A stretch of 64,000 nt of DNA from Nageia nagi (lineage: Eukaryota; Pinophyta): assembly GCA_050084985.1 (NCBI GenBank), contig JBITNC010000001.1, forward strand, positions 86,180,001-86,244,000, read 5' to 3'. The notes beneath the pieces were generated by a model. It saw only the letters and a list, made by a program, of their open reading frames with translations. It did not search any database and had not been told where the DNA came from. The translations under genes were made by a program, and so were the position numbers. Numbering within the stretch: position 1 is the first letter of the stretch; each line of letters starts with the position of its first letter. Below are positions 49,970 to 61,830 of this stretch, piece by piece.

Positions 49970-50418
49970 TGTTAGAATGTATAATGCATTCTTATCTTCT
50001 ACTATGTAACCCACTTAACACTTAAAATATCTCTAGATACCTTTAAGTGTTTAGTAAATAAAATATTATGTAACCTTAACCTAACCCTTGAGTAAAAGCA
50101 TAGTTAAAGGGAGGATTTTACCCTACAAATAGAAGTCCTCCCTTATTGTTTATTCACTAAAGTTTACACTCAAATTTGTAGTGTTGTTATGCTTTAGGAT
50201 TGTTAGAAGTAGGAAGAGTTATTGTAAGAGAGGCATTTTGTGAATGAGAAAGATCTTAGTTATTGGATGTACTCTCTTACATGAGAGGAACCACTTTATA
50301 TGTGTGTCAAATTTGTGAGATTGGTTATTGTGTTAATGCTATGAATATTGATCTTTAAGAGGGATTTCAAGTGATCTTGGAAGATTAGGATTTTATTCTT
50401 TAATATTTAAAACCTTAA
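49970..50418 (+). repeat. LTR, family G, second copy
   Basis: The start TGTTAGAATGTATAATGCAT is Copia-like. The second half matches 43736-43970. Similarity continues a little past the LTR end (TTTTGTATATAGGTC against TTTGGTATCAGGTC), so internal sequence seems to follow this LTR too. Confidence 0.72.
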
Positions 50419-50454
50419 ATTTTGTATATAGGTCTATTGTTGAACTCATTTCCC

Positions 50455-50590
50455 TATTTTTTAATAGAAATCCATTTAAAAGAGTCTTTGATATGTGTAT
50501 AATACTTGTTGTAATCTCTCAGTTTGATACAAGTTTTGAGGATGCTGGGAAAGGTGATTTGATTTGGTTAGACTATTATTGTTATTTATC
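50455..50590 (+). repeat. Dispersed repeat block shared with window end
   Basis: From TTAATAGAAATCCATTTAAA through TTGAGGATGCTGGGAAAGG this matches 63868-64000 at about 90% by eye, same orientation. The rest of the interval up to 51839 has no recognisable feature. Confidence 0.85.
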
Positions 50591-51839
50591 ATATTTAGAG
50601 AGAAAATGTTAATTCTATTCAAGAAAATATATGCCTTTGGTAACTTAAAATCATCATAGTCCATAAGAAATATTTTTTAATGCATCTTTTAAACTTATGC
50701 AATTGTAGGAGTTGAATACGCATTGTAGAGCCTAGTGAGCATGCATTTTTGTTGTAAGCAAAATATGATTTGCATATTTCAACCATTTTTTAGATAAAGT
50801 TGATAGTGTGATATTCATATATTTTATCCAAGTGTGTGATGAGATTTTTTGGATACAAAATCATTTGTAAAAAAAGACCATTGCTTTTAATAGTGTTGCA
50901 GGTGGAGGTGGTCTTACGACCTTCAATTTCTATCTCTTTTAGTAGTTGATTTAATCTTATGGCTAATAATCTCTACCTCTGATATATATATGATAGAAAA
51001 TTCAAAATAAATATTAATATATAAATAATTTTTTTGTTTAAAAAATTTATATTAAATATGTCAGAATGCCTATTATTAATATTCAGAGAAATGTAAGAAA
51101 AGAAAATGTTGAAGGAACTCTTTTATGAGATAAAATAGGTATAAACTAATTTGTTATATGAATAATGTTATTCAAATGTTTAATATACATATAAAGAATT
51201 TAAATATTAAGTCTTATTTATTTGCAAGCTTTATTATTTGATAGAGAAATGAGTTTTTATAATGATTTTATAAGTCAATAATCAAAGAGGAAATGAGATA
51301 GTATAGACTCATGCTTTACATGAATTTTATTATAAGAGATTTGAATAATATTATTTTTACCTTAGTGAAGCAATTTTATTATTATATCAAGGTTAGGATA
51401 TTTCATAAATCTAAATGATAATTTAATCGAGTTGAATGATATGGTTATCAATAAACTTAAATTTAATTATTTAATTGTCATGACTTGAGTTATTTGACAA
51501 GATGTGTCTTTAAGTAATTAAAGAATACCCAAATATATTATAGGTTAAAGTAAACACAAAGGAAAATATTTTAATTTTAGGGATGATTTAAAATATTTTA
51601 TGTGTTGTTAATAGATATTGATCCTAATTATAAGAAATATTTTGAGTAATAATTACATTACTCAAAATATTTCAATGATGAATAAACTCTTTTGAATTTG
51701 ATATTAAAAAAGATGTTGGAATCTAAATTCATATGGGTTTAAAGCTAATATAGATATTTTATTGTATCTTGAAAATAAATATATTTTGAATGGAGAAGCA
51801 TGAGAACTAGATTTGTTATAAATAAGTAAACATAGTTAG

Positions 51840-52466
51840 TGTAGACACCTAAAAATGAATTCTTATTAATAAGAATTCATTTTTATAGCATCAAGAGATA
51901 TATGTTGTAAACAAGAGGGTTAAAATATACCTAAGATATTGTATTTAATGTCATAGGATCACTAAATAATATAAGTGGTATCAAATTCCTAGAAAGGCAC
52001 TATTTAATATGTAATGTATGATGATACCAAGGTAGGGAGAAGATCTAGATATGTCTATGAAAGAATATCAAAGACAAAGATTAACATATGAGCAAATCCT
52101 CATCAACTATATAAGATACTTCATGCATATCATACTTCCAAATAACAACAGTGTTTTGTAACATCACCTATTAGTTGATCTATTATTATCCCTTCATCAT
52201 ATTTCTTTTAGGATTATTTGTACATCTAATTCTTAATGGTTCTCATCGTCGATGGTATGCTACAGTAAGGATCATCAATGTCATTCATATGGTGATTATG
52301 CTTAGAATGGTTGTGCAAAGGTGCAGTATGTGATTGATATTTATCAAATATGATAAGGTACATTATTTACTATAGCAATAATTGGTATATTTTAGATGTA
52401 TACTACAATATTTGGATTATAGAGAAATAGTATTTTGTCTATTGCATCATGCATTATTTTCTATAT
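51840..52466 (+). repeat. 5' LTR of element E
   Basis: It starts TGTAGACACCTAAAAATG and contains a perfect 34-bp palindrome at 51851-51884. The end near CTATATT is set by alignment to element A; TTTTGGTGAA, the likely primer-binding region, follows at about 52469. Confidence 0.85.
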
Positions 52467-52591
52467 TTATTTTGGTGAATTCACTATTTTGATCGATCTT
52501 TTCCCTCCTAGTTAAGATTTACCAAAACTTTTGATATAGATCTAGTTCCATCCATACTGTGTTTATCTAAGTGTGAGGCATTAACTCTGTA

Positions 52592-53800
52592 ATGGCTCAA
52601 GATTTACCTCAAAGGATGTTGAACCTAATTCAGATGATCACAACCTTGACTCAAACTATGACTCAATTTATTCCAAAGCCATAGGCCACAGAAAGCAATA
52701 ATAAAAAAGTGGCACCTGAGATGATGGTTAGAATTATAAAATTGAAAAATAGTAGATCTTGGAATAGTAATGAAGATTATGATGATGTGTTCACTACACC
52801 CTTATCGAAAAATATTTGCAATTATCCCCTACCACCTGATCTCAAGGCCCCCAAATTCAAGATGTTTAGTGGTGAGCAAGACCCTAAGTAACATCTTATT
52901 GGATTTTAGGAGGAGTATTTTTTGAAACTAGAATATGAGGAGAAGTTGATGATGAAATTCTTCTTAAGGATTTTGAAAGGTGATACCAATCAATATTTTT
53001 ATAATCTTCCCAAAGGATCTATTGATTCATTCCAATCATTTGTGAAAGAATTTATGAATCAGTACAAGCATAATCTTATAGGATAGAACATAGTTACATA
53101 GTTATGTGTCGTAAGTCAAGAAAATTATTAAAAATTAGAGAATTATATCCCATAATTTAAAAGGTATGGAAAATCATTCATACAATTTATATGAAAGAGA
53201 AATTTATGGTATTTTGTTTTACTCTTTGCTCCTAGTTTTAAAGCAACATACTCTTGATTATATTGAATCAGGATTTGGAGTAATGACTATAAAAGCAATG
53301 GTGAAAGAAAAGTTATTGATTGAAATAGGGACATTAAAATATGCAAATTCACCATGGAACAAGGAAAATTAAAAACCATATGTGAAAAAATAAGAGAATA
53401 ATATCAATATGTATGATAAACTAGCTCTTACAAGATCTCATACAAAAAGGGGCTATACATTCACCTTCCCAGTCCTACCCAAGCTAAGTTTGTAGTACTT
53501 GATTAAGAAGGGCTTATTAAGGCCATTGGAAATAAAAGCAAAATATGACAATGTATTTGTAGGGAACTCAGAGGCTTATTGTTCATATCATCAAAGAAGG
53601 GGGTATGCAACAAATAGTTGTAAAACTCTTGAAGAGGATATACTTGATCTGATTGGTCAAGGAAAATATGAAATCAATGAAACTATTCTAAATCTGGATC
53701 AAGGTATGAATGCTATAATAGTGGATGAGGATATTTGTACTGTATTTAGAAGAGGATGTTTGAGGTCTAACCCACATCCCCAACTAAACCAAAATTAGGA
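52592..53800 (+). pseudogene. gag: gag of element E
   Basis: The start is ATGGCTCAAGATTTACC (MAQDLPQRML). The capsid domain is recognisable at 52975-53080: LKGDTNQYFYNLPKGSIDSF then QSFVKEFMNQYKHN. The zinc-finger-like motif YCSYHQRRGYATNSCKTLEE (53577-53636) keeps both cysteines but has GY in place of GH. The tail (INETILNLDQGMNAI) matches element A. Stops and shifts occur near 52889 and 53080-53170. Confidence 0.83.
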
Positions 53801-53931
53801 TGCAAATGATCATGTAAGTCTTCCACCAGATTTAAGAGCTTATAACATGATTGAATAGTTAAAAATTACTCCTGCTAAAATTAGCTTATTTAATCTCATT
53901 AGTACATCTAAGATACATAAAGAAGTATTAT

Positions 53932-54501
53932 ATGATTTATTTAAAAAAGAAATGGTTCCTAATAAAATTTTTACTACTATATTTTTTGAAAAACTTTAGT
54001 CCATTAAAGATAATGATGCTATATCTTTCTTTAGATTTTGAAAAACTTAGCAAGAAATTGATAGTTGAATGCTTAGCACTTTTTATTACTCTAATGATAC
54101 ATGAATTAAAGATAAAGAGAGTAATGGTAGATCCTATTTCAGCTGTTAATATTTGTTCTCAAAACTTTTTGCAACAATTAGAAAGTAATGATGTAACTAT
54201 CCCACCATTAGAAGAGCTAACTTTTAGAATAATGGTGTATGATAGTTCAACTAAAAAACCAATTGGTCTAGTTACACTTGAGGTCACATTGAGGGTAAGT
54301 AGTGTCCAAACAAGTTTTCATGTTATAAGTGGAAAGCTTCCATATAACCTTCTCTTAGGAAGACCTTGGTTACATGATGTGGATGGTCATTTAAAATTTG
54401 AATATGAAGGAAAAATACATATAGTCATAGGGGATATAGAACCATATGCATTGTGTAATTTGGTAGATTTTGATATGGAAGGATTGGATTTAGTGTCCTA
54501 A
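53932..54501 (+). pseudogene. Aspartic protease of element E
   Basis: The 189-codon open frame contains RVMVDPISAVNICSQNFLQQ (near 54118-54177), TIPPLEELTFRIMVYDSSTK, GLVTLEVTLRVSS, and the flap region YNLLLGRPWLHDVDGHLKFE. The catalytic D-(T/S)-G is D-P-I here, so the Asp is kept but the motif is broken. It would cut the gag-pol polyprotein. Downstream 54502-55390 is the same poorly conserved linker as in element A (MYKIKNFDLLSSIKDM near 54578). Confidence 0.8.
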
Positions 54502-55389
54502 GTTTTAGATAGTTCCATGGGAAGTAGAACCAACATTGATAAAGGAAAAAAGAGAGGAAAATATTACAAATGAAAGTATGGGAATGTACAAAATTAAGAA
54601 TTTTGATCTATTATCTTCTATAAAAGACATGATTCATCCAAAAATTATAAGTGAATTAGGGTGTGCATGCCATGCTAAAGGTTTTGCAGGGAATAGACAT
54701 AGTGAAATAAAAGAACAAATGGGTTAGTTTTGTTCTACAACATCTTTATCTCTAAACCTTGTTCAATCAAATAAAAAAATGAAAAATAAGAATACAGGTA
54801 ATTCTTTTCCATCTCCCTTTGTACATAAATACATGGTTGATAATTTTAAATATAAAGGGGAAGGATTAGAAAACTTTAGGATCTCAAAAAGATAAGAAAA
54901 GATTGGGTAGTGATCATAATATACAATAAACTACAAGATCTATTAAGTTTATTCTAGAATGCAATATGATAGAGTTGTGTGATGAAATTGATGAGAAAAA
55001 TGGATAGATGATAGTATACCACTTGAATTTGACTACTTTGCTATTGATGATGATATACTAGAATACATAGGGGCATATTCAAAATTGCCCAAATCAAATC
55101 CAAAAAGAAACCCAAGTTATGTTCTTAGTTAATATGGATATTTTGGATAAGAGATAAACTTTAATGAAGTTTTTCAGGTATAACGAGATGATGTTAATAG
55201 CCAAGAAATACCAAGATTGGAAGAGTTACCTTTATTATTGCAAAGAAAAGATGAGTTTACATTTTCCATACAAGAGTTGATAGAAGTTAACACTAACATA
55301 AGTGATCAAGAGAGGTTGATAAAAATTGGATTTTCTCTTCCAATACCATCCTAAGAAAAGTACAAAAATAAGTTCATTGAATGCAATAA

Positions 55390-56105
55390 AAAAATTTCTT
55401 GATCTTATTCTTATATGCTTGGTTTAGAAACATCTTTTTTTATGCACAGTTTGCCACTTAAAAAAGATGCTAAAACTATAAAGCAAAAACCAAGGAAGAT
55501 ACATCCATAAAATCATTGCTAGTAAAGAAAGAAATTAAAAAGTATTTGAATGTTGGATTTATTAGGCTTATAGATTATTTAGAATGGATTGCTAATATTG
55601 TTCATGTTACTAAACCAACTAGAGGAATAAGGATTTATACTTATTTTAGAAATATCAATAATGCATGTCCAAAAGATGATTTTACTTTACCAAATATTGA
55701 TATGATTATTGATAGCATTATTGGTCATAATACATTATCTGTTGTAATCAAATTTTAATTAATCTAGCTGATTAGCATAAAATAACATTCACTACACCAT
55801 GGGAAATTTTTTGTTGGAAAGTTACGCTTGGACTAAAAAATACAAGTTCCATGTATCAATGTGTAATGGTTACTATGTCTTATGAAATAATTCATAAGTT
55901 TGTGTAAGTTTATATTAATGATATATTGGTAAAGTCTAAATAGGGATAAGATCATTTGGAACTCCTTGAAGAAGTATTTGGTATCTTAAAGAAGTATAAG
56001 CTCATATTGGAACCATAAAACTATGCCTTTAGTGTTACTCTAAGAAAATAATTGATATTTATGGTGTCTAGGAGAGGAATTGAGTTGGATCCAAAGAACA
56101 TAAAT
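55390..56105 (+). pseudogene. Reverse transcriptase of element E, 3'-truncated
   Basis: KKYLNVGFIRLIDYLEWIAN then IVHVTKPTRGIRIYTYFRNI (55537-55656) and NACPKDDFTLPNIDMIIDSI are clear. The active-site loop reads VYINDILVKSK near 55908-55940: the first Asp of YVDD is Asn. Similarity ends at about 56105, before RNase H. Confidence 0.85.
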
Positions 56106-56172
56106 ACATGATGACTTTTCAAATGATTATGATTAGTATACACCTCCTTTACAGTGTTCATGGTGTGATGGT

Positions 56173-56421
56173 TGCAGGAATGGATCATAAAACTCCAAGA
56201 TATATTTCCTCAAGAATAATTTACAATATATAGACCACAAAAGTGGTTAACTAACAAACTTCTAAAATGGTGCAACTAAGTGTACACCTCATCCTAACTA
56301 ATTTACCTGCCTAAGCACTAAGCTAGAATTTCTCTAACTAACTTCAAATGACACTTGTCATTGACACATGTCTAATTTCTAAATATTTACAAATACCATA
56401 ATAAGATTATGGTTTTTAACA
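56173..56421 (-). repeat. 3' LTR of nested Copia
   Basis: On the minus strand it runs from TGTTAAAAACCATAATC to CCATTCCTGCA. The polypurine tract GGGTGGGAA is at 56422-56430. Confidence 0.93.
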
Positions 56422-56430
56422 TTCCCACCC

Positions 56431-56870
56431 TTAATCTGAAGGGGTATTTGTAAGTCCAAGCATTGATCTAAATTTCTTGAATTTTTCTCTTCCAAGTGCC
56501 TTGGTGAAGATGTCTATGATGTTTAGCTGCCATTATCAATAAAGTACGAATGGTAGCCCATTTAGCTGTAGGAGCAAAAGTCTCATCATAGTCAATGCCT
56601 TCTCTTTGTGCAAAACCTTTTGCAACAAGCCTTGCTTTGTTTTTATCAAGTGAGCCATCTGATTTATACTTGCTCTTGTAAACCCACTTGCATCCAATAG
56701 GTCTGATTCCATATTATGGATCTACCAACTTCCACGTCCCATTCTTGATGAGAGCATCATACTCTTTCTTCATAGCTTCTTTCCAAGCATCATGAGAAAT
56801 AGCTTCTTTAAAAGAAGTTGGTTCAAAATCAGCAGAACAATTCAATTCCATATCAAAAGAAAGGACATCA
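56431..56870 (-). pseudogene. Copia reverse transcriptase N-terminus fused to RNase H tail
   Basis: On the minus strand, FKEAISHDAWKEAMKKEYDA, LIKNGTWKLVDP, GCKWVYKSKYKSDGSLDKNK and VAKGFAQREGIDYDETFAP are the first part of the Copia reverse transcriptase (about 56813-56560). After LLIMAA the sequence jumps near 56520 to DIFTKALGREKFKKFRSMLG, the extreme C-terminus of Copia RNase H, and stops at 56431-56433 next to the polypurine tract. This marks a large internal deletion. One stop lies after LVDP. Confidence 0.88.
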
Positions 56871-57189
56871 CCTGAAACTGAATCTTCTACTGCTCCACTT
56901 TCTTGTCTTGTCTAGTAGGAACTTCGAGTTCCTATCTTTCTAATTTCATCAGGATGAACACTTTCAAGTGTTTTCTGGGCCCATATTGGAATTCTCTTAG
57001 ATGATTTGGTTGATCACTGAGCTGAGATGGAGCTTCACTTTCATCAAGACTTAAATTGATCAATTCCTTGAATTACTTCATCTAATTGATGCTCAGATAC
57101 TAGCATCGATGAAATGGAAGAACCTAGTAGAGGAGGTACTCTTTGTGCTTGTTCTTCATGAACAAATGGTAAAAATTCCAAATTTGGAT

Positions 57190-57968
57190 CCAATATTCTT
57201 TTCAACAATTTTCTCCCATGGAATGTGACATGTGGCAGCTTCATGGCCTTTTCTATTGCATCAAGTGCAATATAAATTTGACTTCTCCTTTTTATCTCCA
57301 TGACCTCCTTGATTTCTACCTCCTCTACCTTTGAAATTTTTTCAACCACGACCTCTATTGCTACTATCTGCATAAGAAGCATCATTGGTCTTCTTGCCAA
57401 AAGCTTTTTCATGCTCTGCAATCTTTTCTGACAAAGTTTTGAAGGTGAGGGTGGCTAATTGTCCACTCGCTTGAAGTGATTCAAGATAAGTTGAATATGT
57501 GGGATAGAGAGCTTTGATCAAGGCTGCAAGAGAAATATCAATTTCAACACCTATAGCCTCGATATCATACATTATTGCACTGATTTCTGAAATAAGTGCT
57601 ATGGGATCATTATTCTGCAACTGCAAATTGAAGAGCTTTAACTAAAGTTGGATTAGTTCCAACGCTGAATGAGAGTCATACAACTCTTTTAACTTTTCTA
57701 GTGCACTCCAAGCATCATCAATTGAAGTAATATGTTGATTGACTTCTTCAGATATAGAAGCTGCTATTAGAGCATACGCTTTGCAATTCTTCATGTTCCA
57801 AACCACAAGCTCTTTGTCATCAGTTGGTTTGATGGGTTTGGTTTTTCCATCACATATACCATCCCAAAAATCATTAAAGATGAGTGTATTTTTTATCTTC
57901 CTATACCATTCTGACCAATTGTTTTGACCAGTCAAAACAACCCCAATAATGCTTACTAAGGAATGCAT
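57190..57968 (-). pseudogene. gag: Copia gag of nested element
   Basis: It starts MHSLVSIIGVVLTGQNNWSE at 57968, the Copia gag N-terminus. EEVNQHITSIDDAWSALEKL is the typical gag (UBN2-like) helix. The frame continues through one TAG near 57643 into LISEISAIMYDIEAIGVEID and RGRG repeats. It ends with a zinc knuckle whose CxxC half is split by a stop (near 57270) before NRKGHEAATC. Three nonsense changes in about 260 codons. Confidence 0.88.
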
Positions 57969-58086
57969 TTTGTAAGATGAAAAGTTACAAAATCACAAAA
58001 GAAGTAGATAATTTACTATATTGAAATACAAACAATCTTTGCTCAAACAAGGCAAAATGGAGCAAGATGATGTCAAATATAGAAAT

Positions 58087-58620
58087 TTACAAGTCTAAAT
58101 CGATCCACATGTGATCGGTGCATTCATGAATATGTTGCTCAATGACCATTGGTGGATGGATATAATCAGGATCAAAGTTATCTCTCTCTCTTTCTTCAAC
58201 TGGTGCAGCTAAAGATACCCAGAATCTTGAATCTGACTCGGAGGTTGGAATATTGAGATTGGAACTTTGATCAACTGGTGCAACTGCTAGAGTATACTTG
58301 TCACTATCACTGCTGATGATAATCTCAGGTAGCTATGGTGCTGGTGTGTATTCCTCAATTGAATTTTTTGCAATCTCCTCAGGCTTGTATTCTTCACTAG
58401 GAAATGGAGCATTATCAAAGTACTCATTGTCTTCAAGATCACCATCATAGTGTACGTCAGGAGGAATAATTTGTTGGTATTGAATGACTGTATTTTTGAG
58501 ATCTTGAAGGATAGTATCAATACCATACACTCTTACTTCTTCATCAAAGTTTTTAGGATTTTCATTTTCAAGTATATTCATAAGAATGGCATGACATCCA
58601 GTAGATCGTATCATTGCCAA
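58087..58620 (-). pseudogene. Extra acidic ORF in leader of nested Copia
   Basis: On the minus strand an ATG at 58620 opens 95 codons (MAMIRSTGCHAILMNILENE...), a TAG at 58333, and then 81 more codons in frame to TAA at 58087 (ending DHMWIDLDL). The product is acidic (SDSDKYT, DGDLEDNEYFDN, EERERDNFDPDY). It lies between primer site and gag, same strand. I do not recognise a domain. It may be a captured host exon or an element-specific ORF. AT-rich sequence lies directly upstream. Confidence 0.6.
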
Positions 58621-58699
58621 AATATTTGAAAATTAAAAAATATTTTAATATAAAATTAAATTATTTAATAACTTTAAATATTTAAATATACCTAAATAT

Positions 58700-60088
58700 A
58701 AAATTTGGAATAAAATATTTTGGAGTACCAAAATATTTTATACACTTTATCACTCTAAAATAAAATTCCAAACAATAAAACAACCCCTAAAATATCTCCA
58801 CTACGAATATTAAAGTGACCATGTTTAAAAAATATTAAAGGCACCTTAATGGGTGAGGGGGCGAGAAAATAGGCGGGCCACTACATTTGGAAATAACACC
58901 CACAAGCAATAACACCACGTTTAACGTTTGGCTGGTGCAGCATTAATGCATGCACACCCACGATAGGACTCATGAATTCCATTAAGCTACACAAGAGAAG
59001 GCCTGCATTGAAGAAGGTTTTTTATTTTTGAGATTAACTCACCTCCAACCAACTTGGACCTTTCATACTACCAAAAGTAATCCACCTTTCCACTAGGCAA
59101 CTTCAATGAAAATGATCTTCCAGACACATCTGCTGAAATTTCTTCAATAACCACACTTGAGTTCTCATCACCAGCACTCAAAACTACCAACTTCTACATG
59201 TCACCATTATCTCCAGCAAATGAAAGGCATAAATCAGAGCAAGGCAACAAAGTCAAACTTAAATGGCCTCTTATAGAAGTTGGACATAAGACTCTGATGA
59301 CGATGAAAGAATCTAACAACGATGATGCGTAGACAATGGAGAACAACAATGTAGCACATTAGATCCATGATGTTCAGCAGCACAGGCTAGTCTGTAGAGC
59401 TATGAAGTTACGTCATGAATAGGGTGCCCGATGTTCACGTATTAACGAGTCGAGATGCCCACGAACTGCTGCTAACGGCTCCCTAGATGCCCACGAATAG
59501 GAGTAGGATGCCCATGAACTACAAAGCAGAGTCCATGTTTTGGAAGACCCATGTACTACTGCACTATCACATGTATAAAGCTGCCTATGTATTTGCTTCA
59601 AGGGAGCTCTAGATTGAATGCTTCGGGGGTACCATGTATAGCAGTGAATAGCAGCACTAGAGCTACGAACTGGAGCTTTGTGGAAGGGCAATGAATGGAG
59701 GGTTTCACGTTACGTCTAGAGGATCACCATGAATGGCCACATCTAGTGTTGTACCCATAAAATGCTGCAAGAACTGCTAAAAATAGATGATACAGCCATA
59801 GTCACATTTTCAAAGAGCAAGAGCCATGCTTAACTCGTCACTAGAGGGCTACAAAACGTAGAGAGATGCCCACAAAATTGTAAGAACTACTGCATCTCAA
59901 GCTGTTGGAGGGGTTTCATCAATCTCCAAGGAGAACAACAACCACCATAGAACTAGAATAGTCAAGCAATGATTTCCAACAATCAACAACTCAAACTAAT
60001 ACACATGCATGTAGGTATTCATCATGATTTTTGTTGGAACAAATCACAACAAACTACAGTGATGAATTTGCATGGAGTTTTCCAAATT
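58700..60088 (-). other. Untranslated leader of nested Copia
   Basis: The leader has mixed base composition, clearly richer in GC than its host. A GATGCCCACGAA-like motif is repeated at 59454-59520. Open frames here (for example 59413-59691) show no protein hallmark. Confidence 0.6.
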
Positions 60089-60105
60089 CCTTGCTCTGAT
60101 ACCAA
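60089..60105 (-). promoter_or_regulatory. Primer-binding site of nested Copia
   Basis: On the minus strand TTGGTATCAGAGCAAGG follows the 5' LTR directly; it is complementary to the 3' end of initiator tRNA-Met. Confidence 0.92.
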
Positions 60106-60354
60106 TGCTGGAATGGATCATAAAACTCCAAGATATATTTACTCAAGAATAATTTACAATATATAGACCACAAAAGTGGTTAACTAACAAACTCCTAAAA
60201 TGGTGCAACTAAGTGTACACCTCATCCTAACTAATTCACGTGCCTAAGCACTAAGCTAGAATTTCTCTAACTAACTTCAAATGACACTTGTCATTGACAC
60301 ATGTCTAATTTCTAAATATTTACAAATACCATAATAAGATTATGGTTTTTAACA
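60106..60354 (-). repeat. 5' LTR of nested Copia
   Basis: It has the same 249-bp length as 56173-56421, with 5 mismatches by eye. Followed on the plus side by the target duplication ATGGT. Confidence 0.93.
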
Positions 60355-60389
60355 ATGGTGTGCATCCATGCCCTCATGGTGATCAATGG

Positions 60390-60977
60390 AAGATCCCTGA
60401 TGAGTTTATTTATTACATGGAGGATGAACCAAAGGTTTGGATATTATATTTTTATGGTTCAAAATGCATGCATGGGGAAGGAGCAGGTATTATGTTGGTA
60501 TCTCTAACCAATGATGTAATTCTAATGGCATATAAATTGAGGTTTGAGTATACAAATAATATGGTAGAATATGAAGCATTACTATTGGAATTAAGAGTAA
60601 CTACACTATTACAAATCAGAGAGTTGAAATAATATGGGGATTCAAAGCTTGTAGTCAATCAAGTTGAAGATGTTTATAACATAAATGATGAAAAGCTTAA
60701 ACCATATAAGGAGGCCATTTTTGATATACTTAATCATTTTGATAAATATACAATTACAAATATTCCAAGGAAAAATAATAAATTTATTGATGCAATGGAA
60801 AGTGTTTCTTCTTTAAGGCCTATTCAGATAGAGGATGAGGAAACAATTTTTAAAATCACAAAATTGGGACATCCATCTTGTTCATATGAAATAGCAGAAT
60901 CAAAAGTTTATTGTATTTCACATAAAGGAAGCACTCCAAAAGGGTATGTAGGTGTTTACCATTATCTCAGAAATTAG
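60390..60977 (+). pseudogene. Second RNase H of element E
   Basis: WILYFYGSKCMHGEGAGIML, EYTNNMVEYEALLLELRVTT and YGDSKLVVNQVED match the archaeal-like RNase H of Tat elements. The first catalytic Asp is Tyr, as in element A. One stop precedes YGDS (near 60631). The tail reaches DAMESVSSLRPIQIEDEE and then leaves the family at about 60977. Confidence 0.86.
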
Positions 60978-61009
60978 ATAATTCTAGAAAAAATTTGATA
61001 GAAATGAAA

Positions 61010-61299
61010 AAAGGATTCATGTTATTGAACATCAAAAAGTATATCATGCAAGGTTAAAAAGAGCCTTTGGCAAAAAGATTAAGCCAAAGATGTTTCAAGT
61101 GGGAGATTTGGTACTGCAATAGAATATTAATAAGGCTTCTACAAGTGATGAGGTAAAAGAAAAATTTGAACCAAATTGGTTGGGACCTTTTATTATTGTG
61201 GAAGCTACAGAATCAAGTGCATATAGATTATCTTTGATGGATGGCAAAGAAGAACAAAATGCCTTCAATGCTACCCATATTAAATAGTTTTATGCATAA
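61010..61299 (+). pseudogene. Integrase C-terminus of element E
   Basis: YHARLKRAFGKKIKPKMFQV, VKEKFEPNWLGPFIIVEATE and AYRLSLMDGKEEQNAFNATH match the integrase end of element A. The zinc head and catalytic core are missing; the junction is near 61010. Confidence 0.85.
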
Positions 61300-61479
61300 A
61301 GTGCATGGTTGAATACCTAAAAACTCAACGATGAATCTTAATTAGGTACATGTATATTATGTTTTCTTTCAATTTTGAGTTTTGTTTTTGATTTTGAACT
61401 GACATTGGTGTCATGTTTCTTTCTTGTCCATCATCAATGTCATGATTTTTATAAAGATAAAAAATGGCAAGCATAATGT

Positions 61480-61830
61480 ATTCAAATTAGAGACATAAAG
61501 CACTTGATCGTCAATGACCAATGATACAATTAGTGATAGTTCACTCACTTAAATGTAAATCGATGATGCAACCATAAGTAAGGATGTGGATATTAGTTCA
61601 TACCCAATGGATGATACACCTTACTATGTATCCAAAATGGTTTTGCTTATAGCCTTAAAAGCATAATGTCTTTGGATCAAGGACATAAAATGCTTGATCA
61701 TTGATGGCCAACGATACAACTAGTGAGAGTTCACTTTAATGTAAATCAGTGATGCAACCGTAAGTGAGAATGTTGACATTGGCTCATACCCAATGAATGA
61801 TGTATTTCACTATGTATCCACAAAGCCTTC
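61480..61830 (+). repeat. 3' UTR tandem repeat of element E (about 190 bp, 2 copies)
   Basis: Units are anchored by TTAGTGATAGTTCACTCACT at about 61530 and CTAGTGAGAGTTCACT at about 61720, with GATGATGCAACCATAAGTAA or GTGATGCAACCGTAAGTGAG after. Same family as in A and F2. Confidence 0.88.

Larger units (their letters stand above)
56173..60354 (-). mobile_element. Nested Copia element, internally deleted, young
   Basis: Two 249-bp LTRs differ at 5 sites by eye (about 2%), so insertion is recent compared with its host. ATGGT flanks it on both sides (56168-56172 and 60355-60359). On the minus strand the order is 5' LTR (right), tRNA-Met primer site, long leader with an extra ORF, gag, a piece of reverse transcriptase, the last residues of RNase H, polypurine tract, 3' LTR (left). 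Protease, integrase and most of reverse transcriptase are missing; it would need enzymes from a full relative. Confidence 0.93.

Noticed and set aside
59413-59691. Protein-coding gene in the Copia leader (minus strand)
   Set aside because: Cys/Ser/Trp-rich composition is typical of a chance frame; a short GATGCCCACGAA repeat explains the openness.
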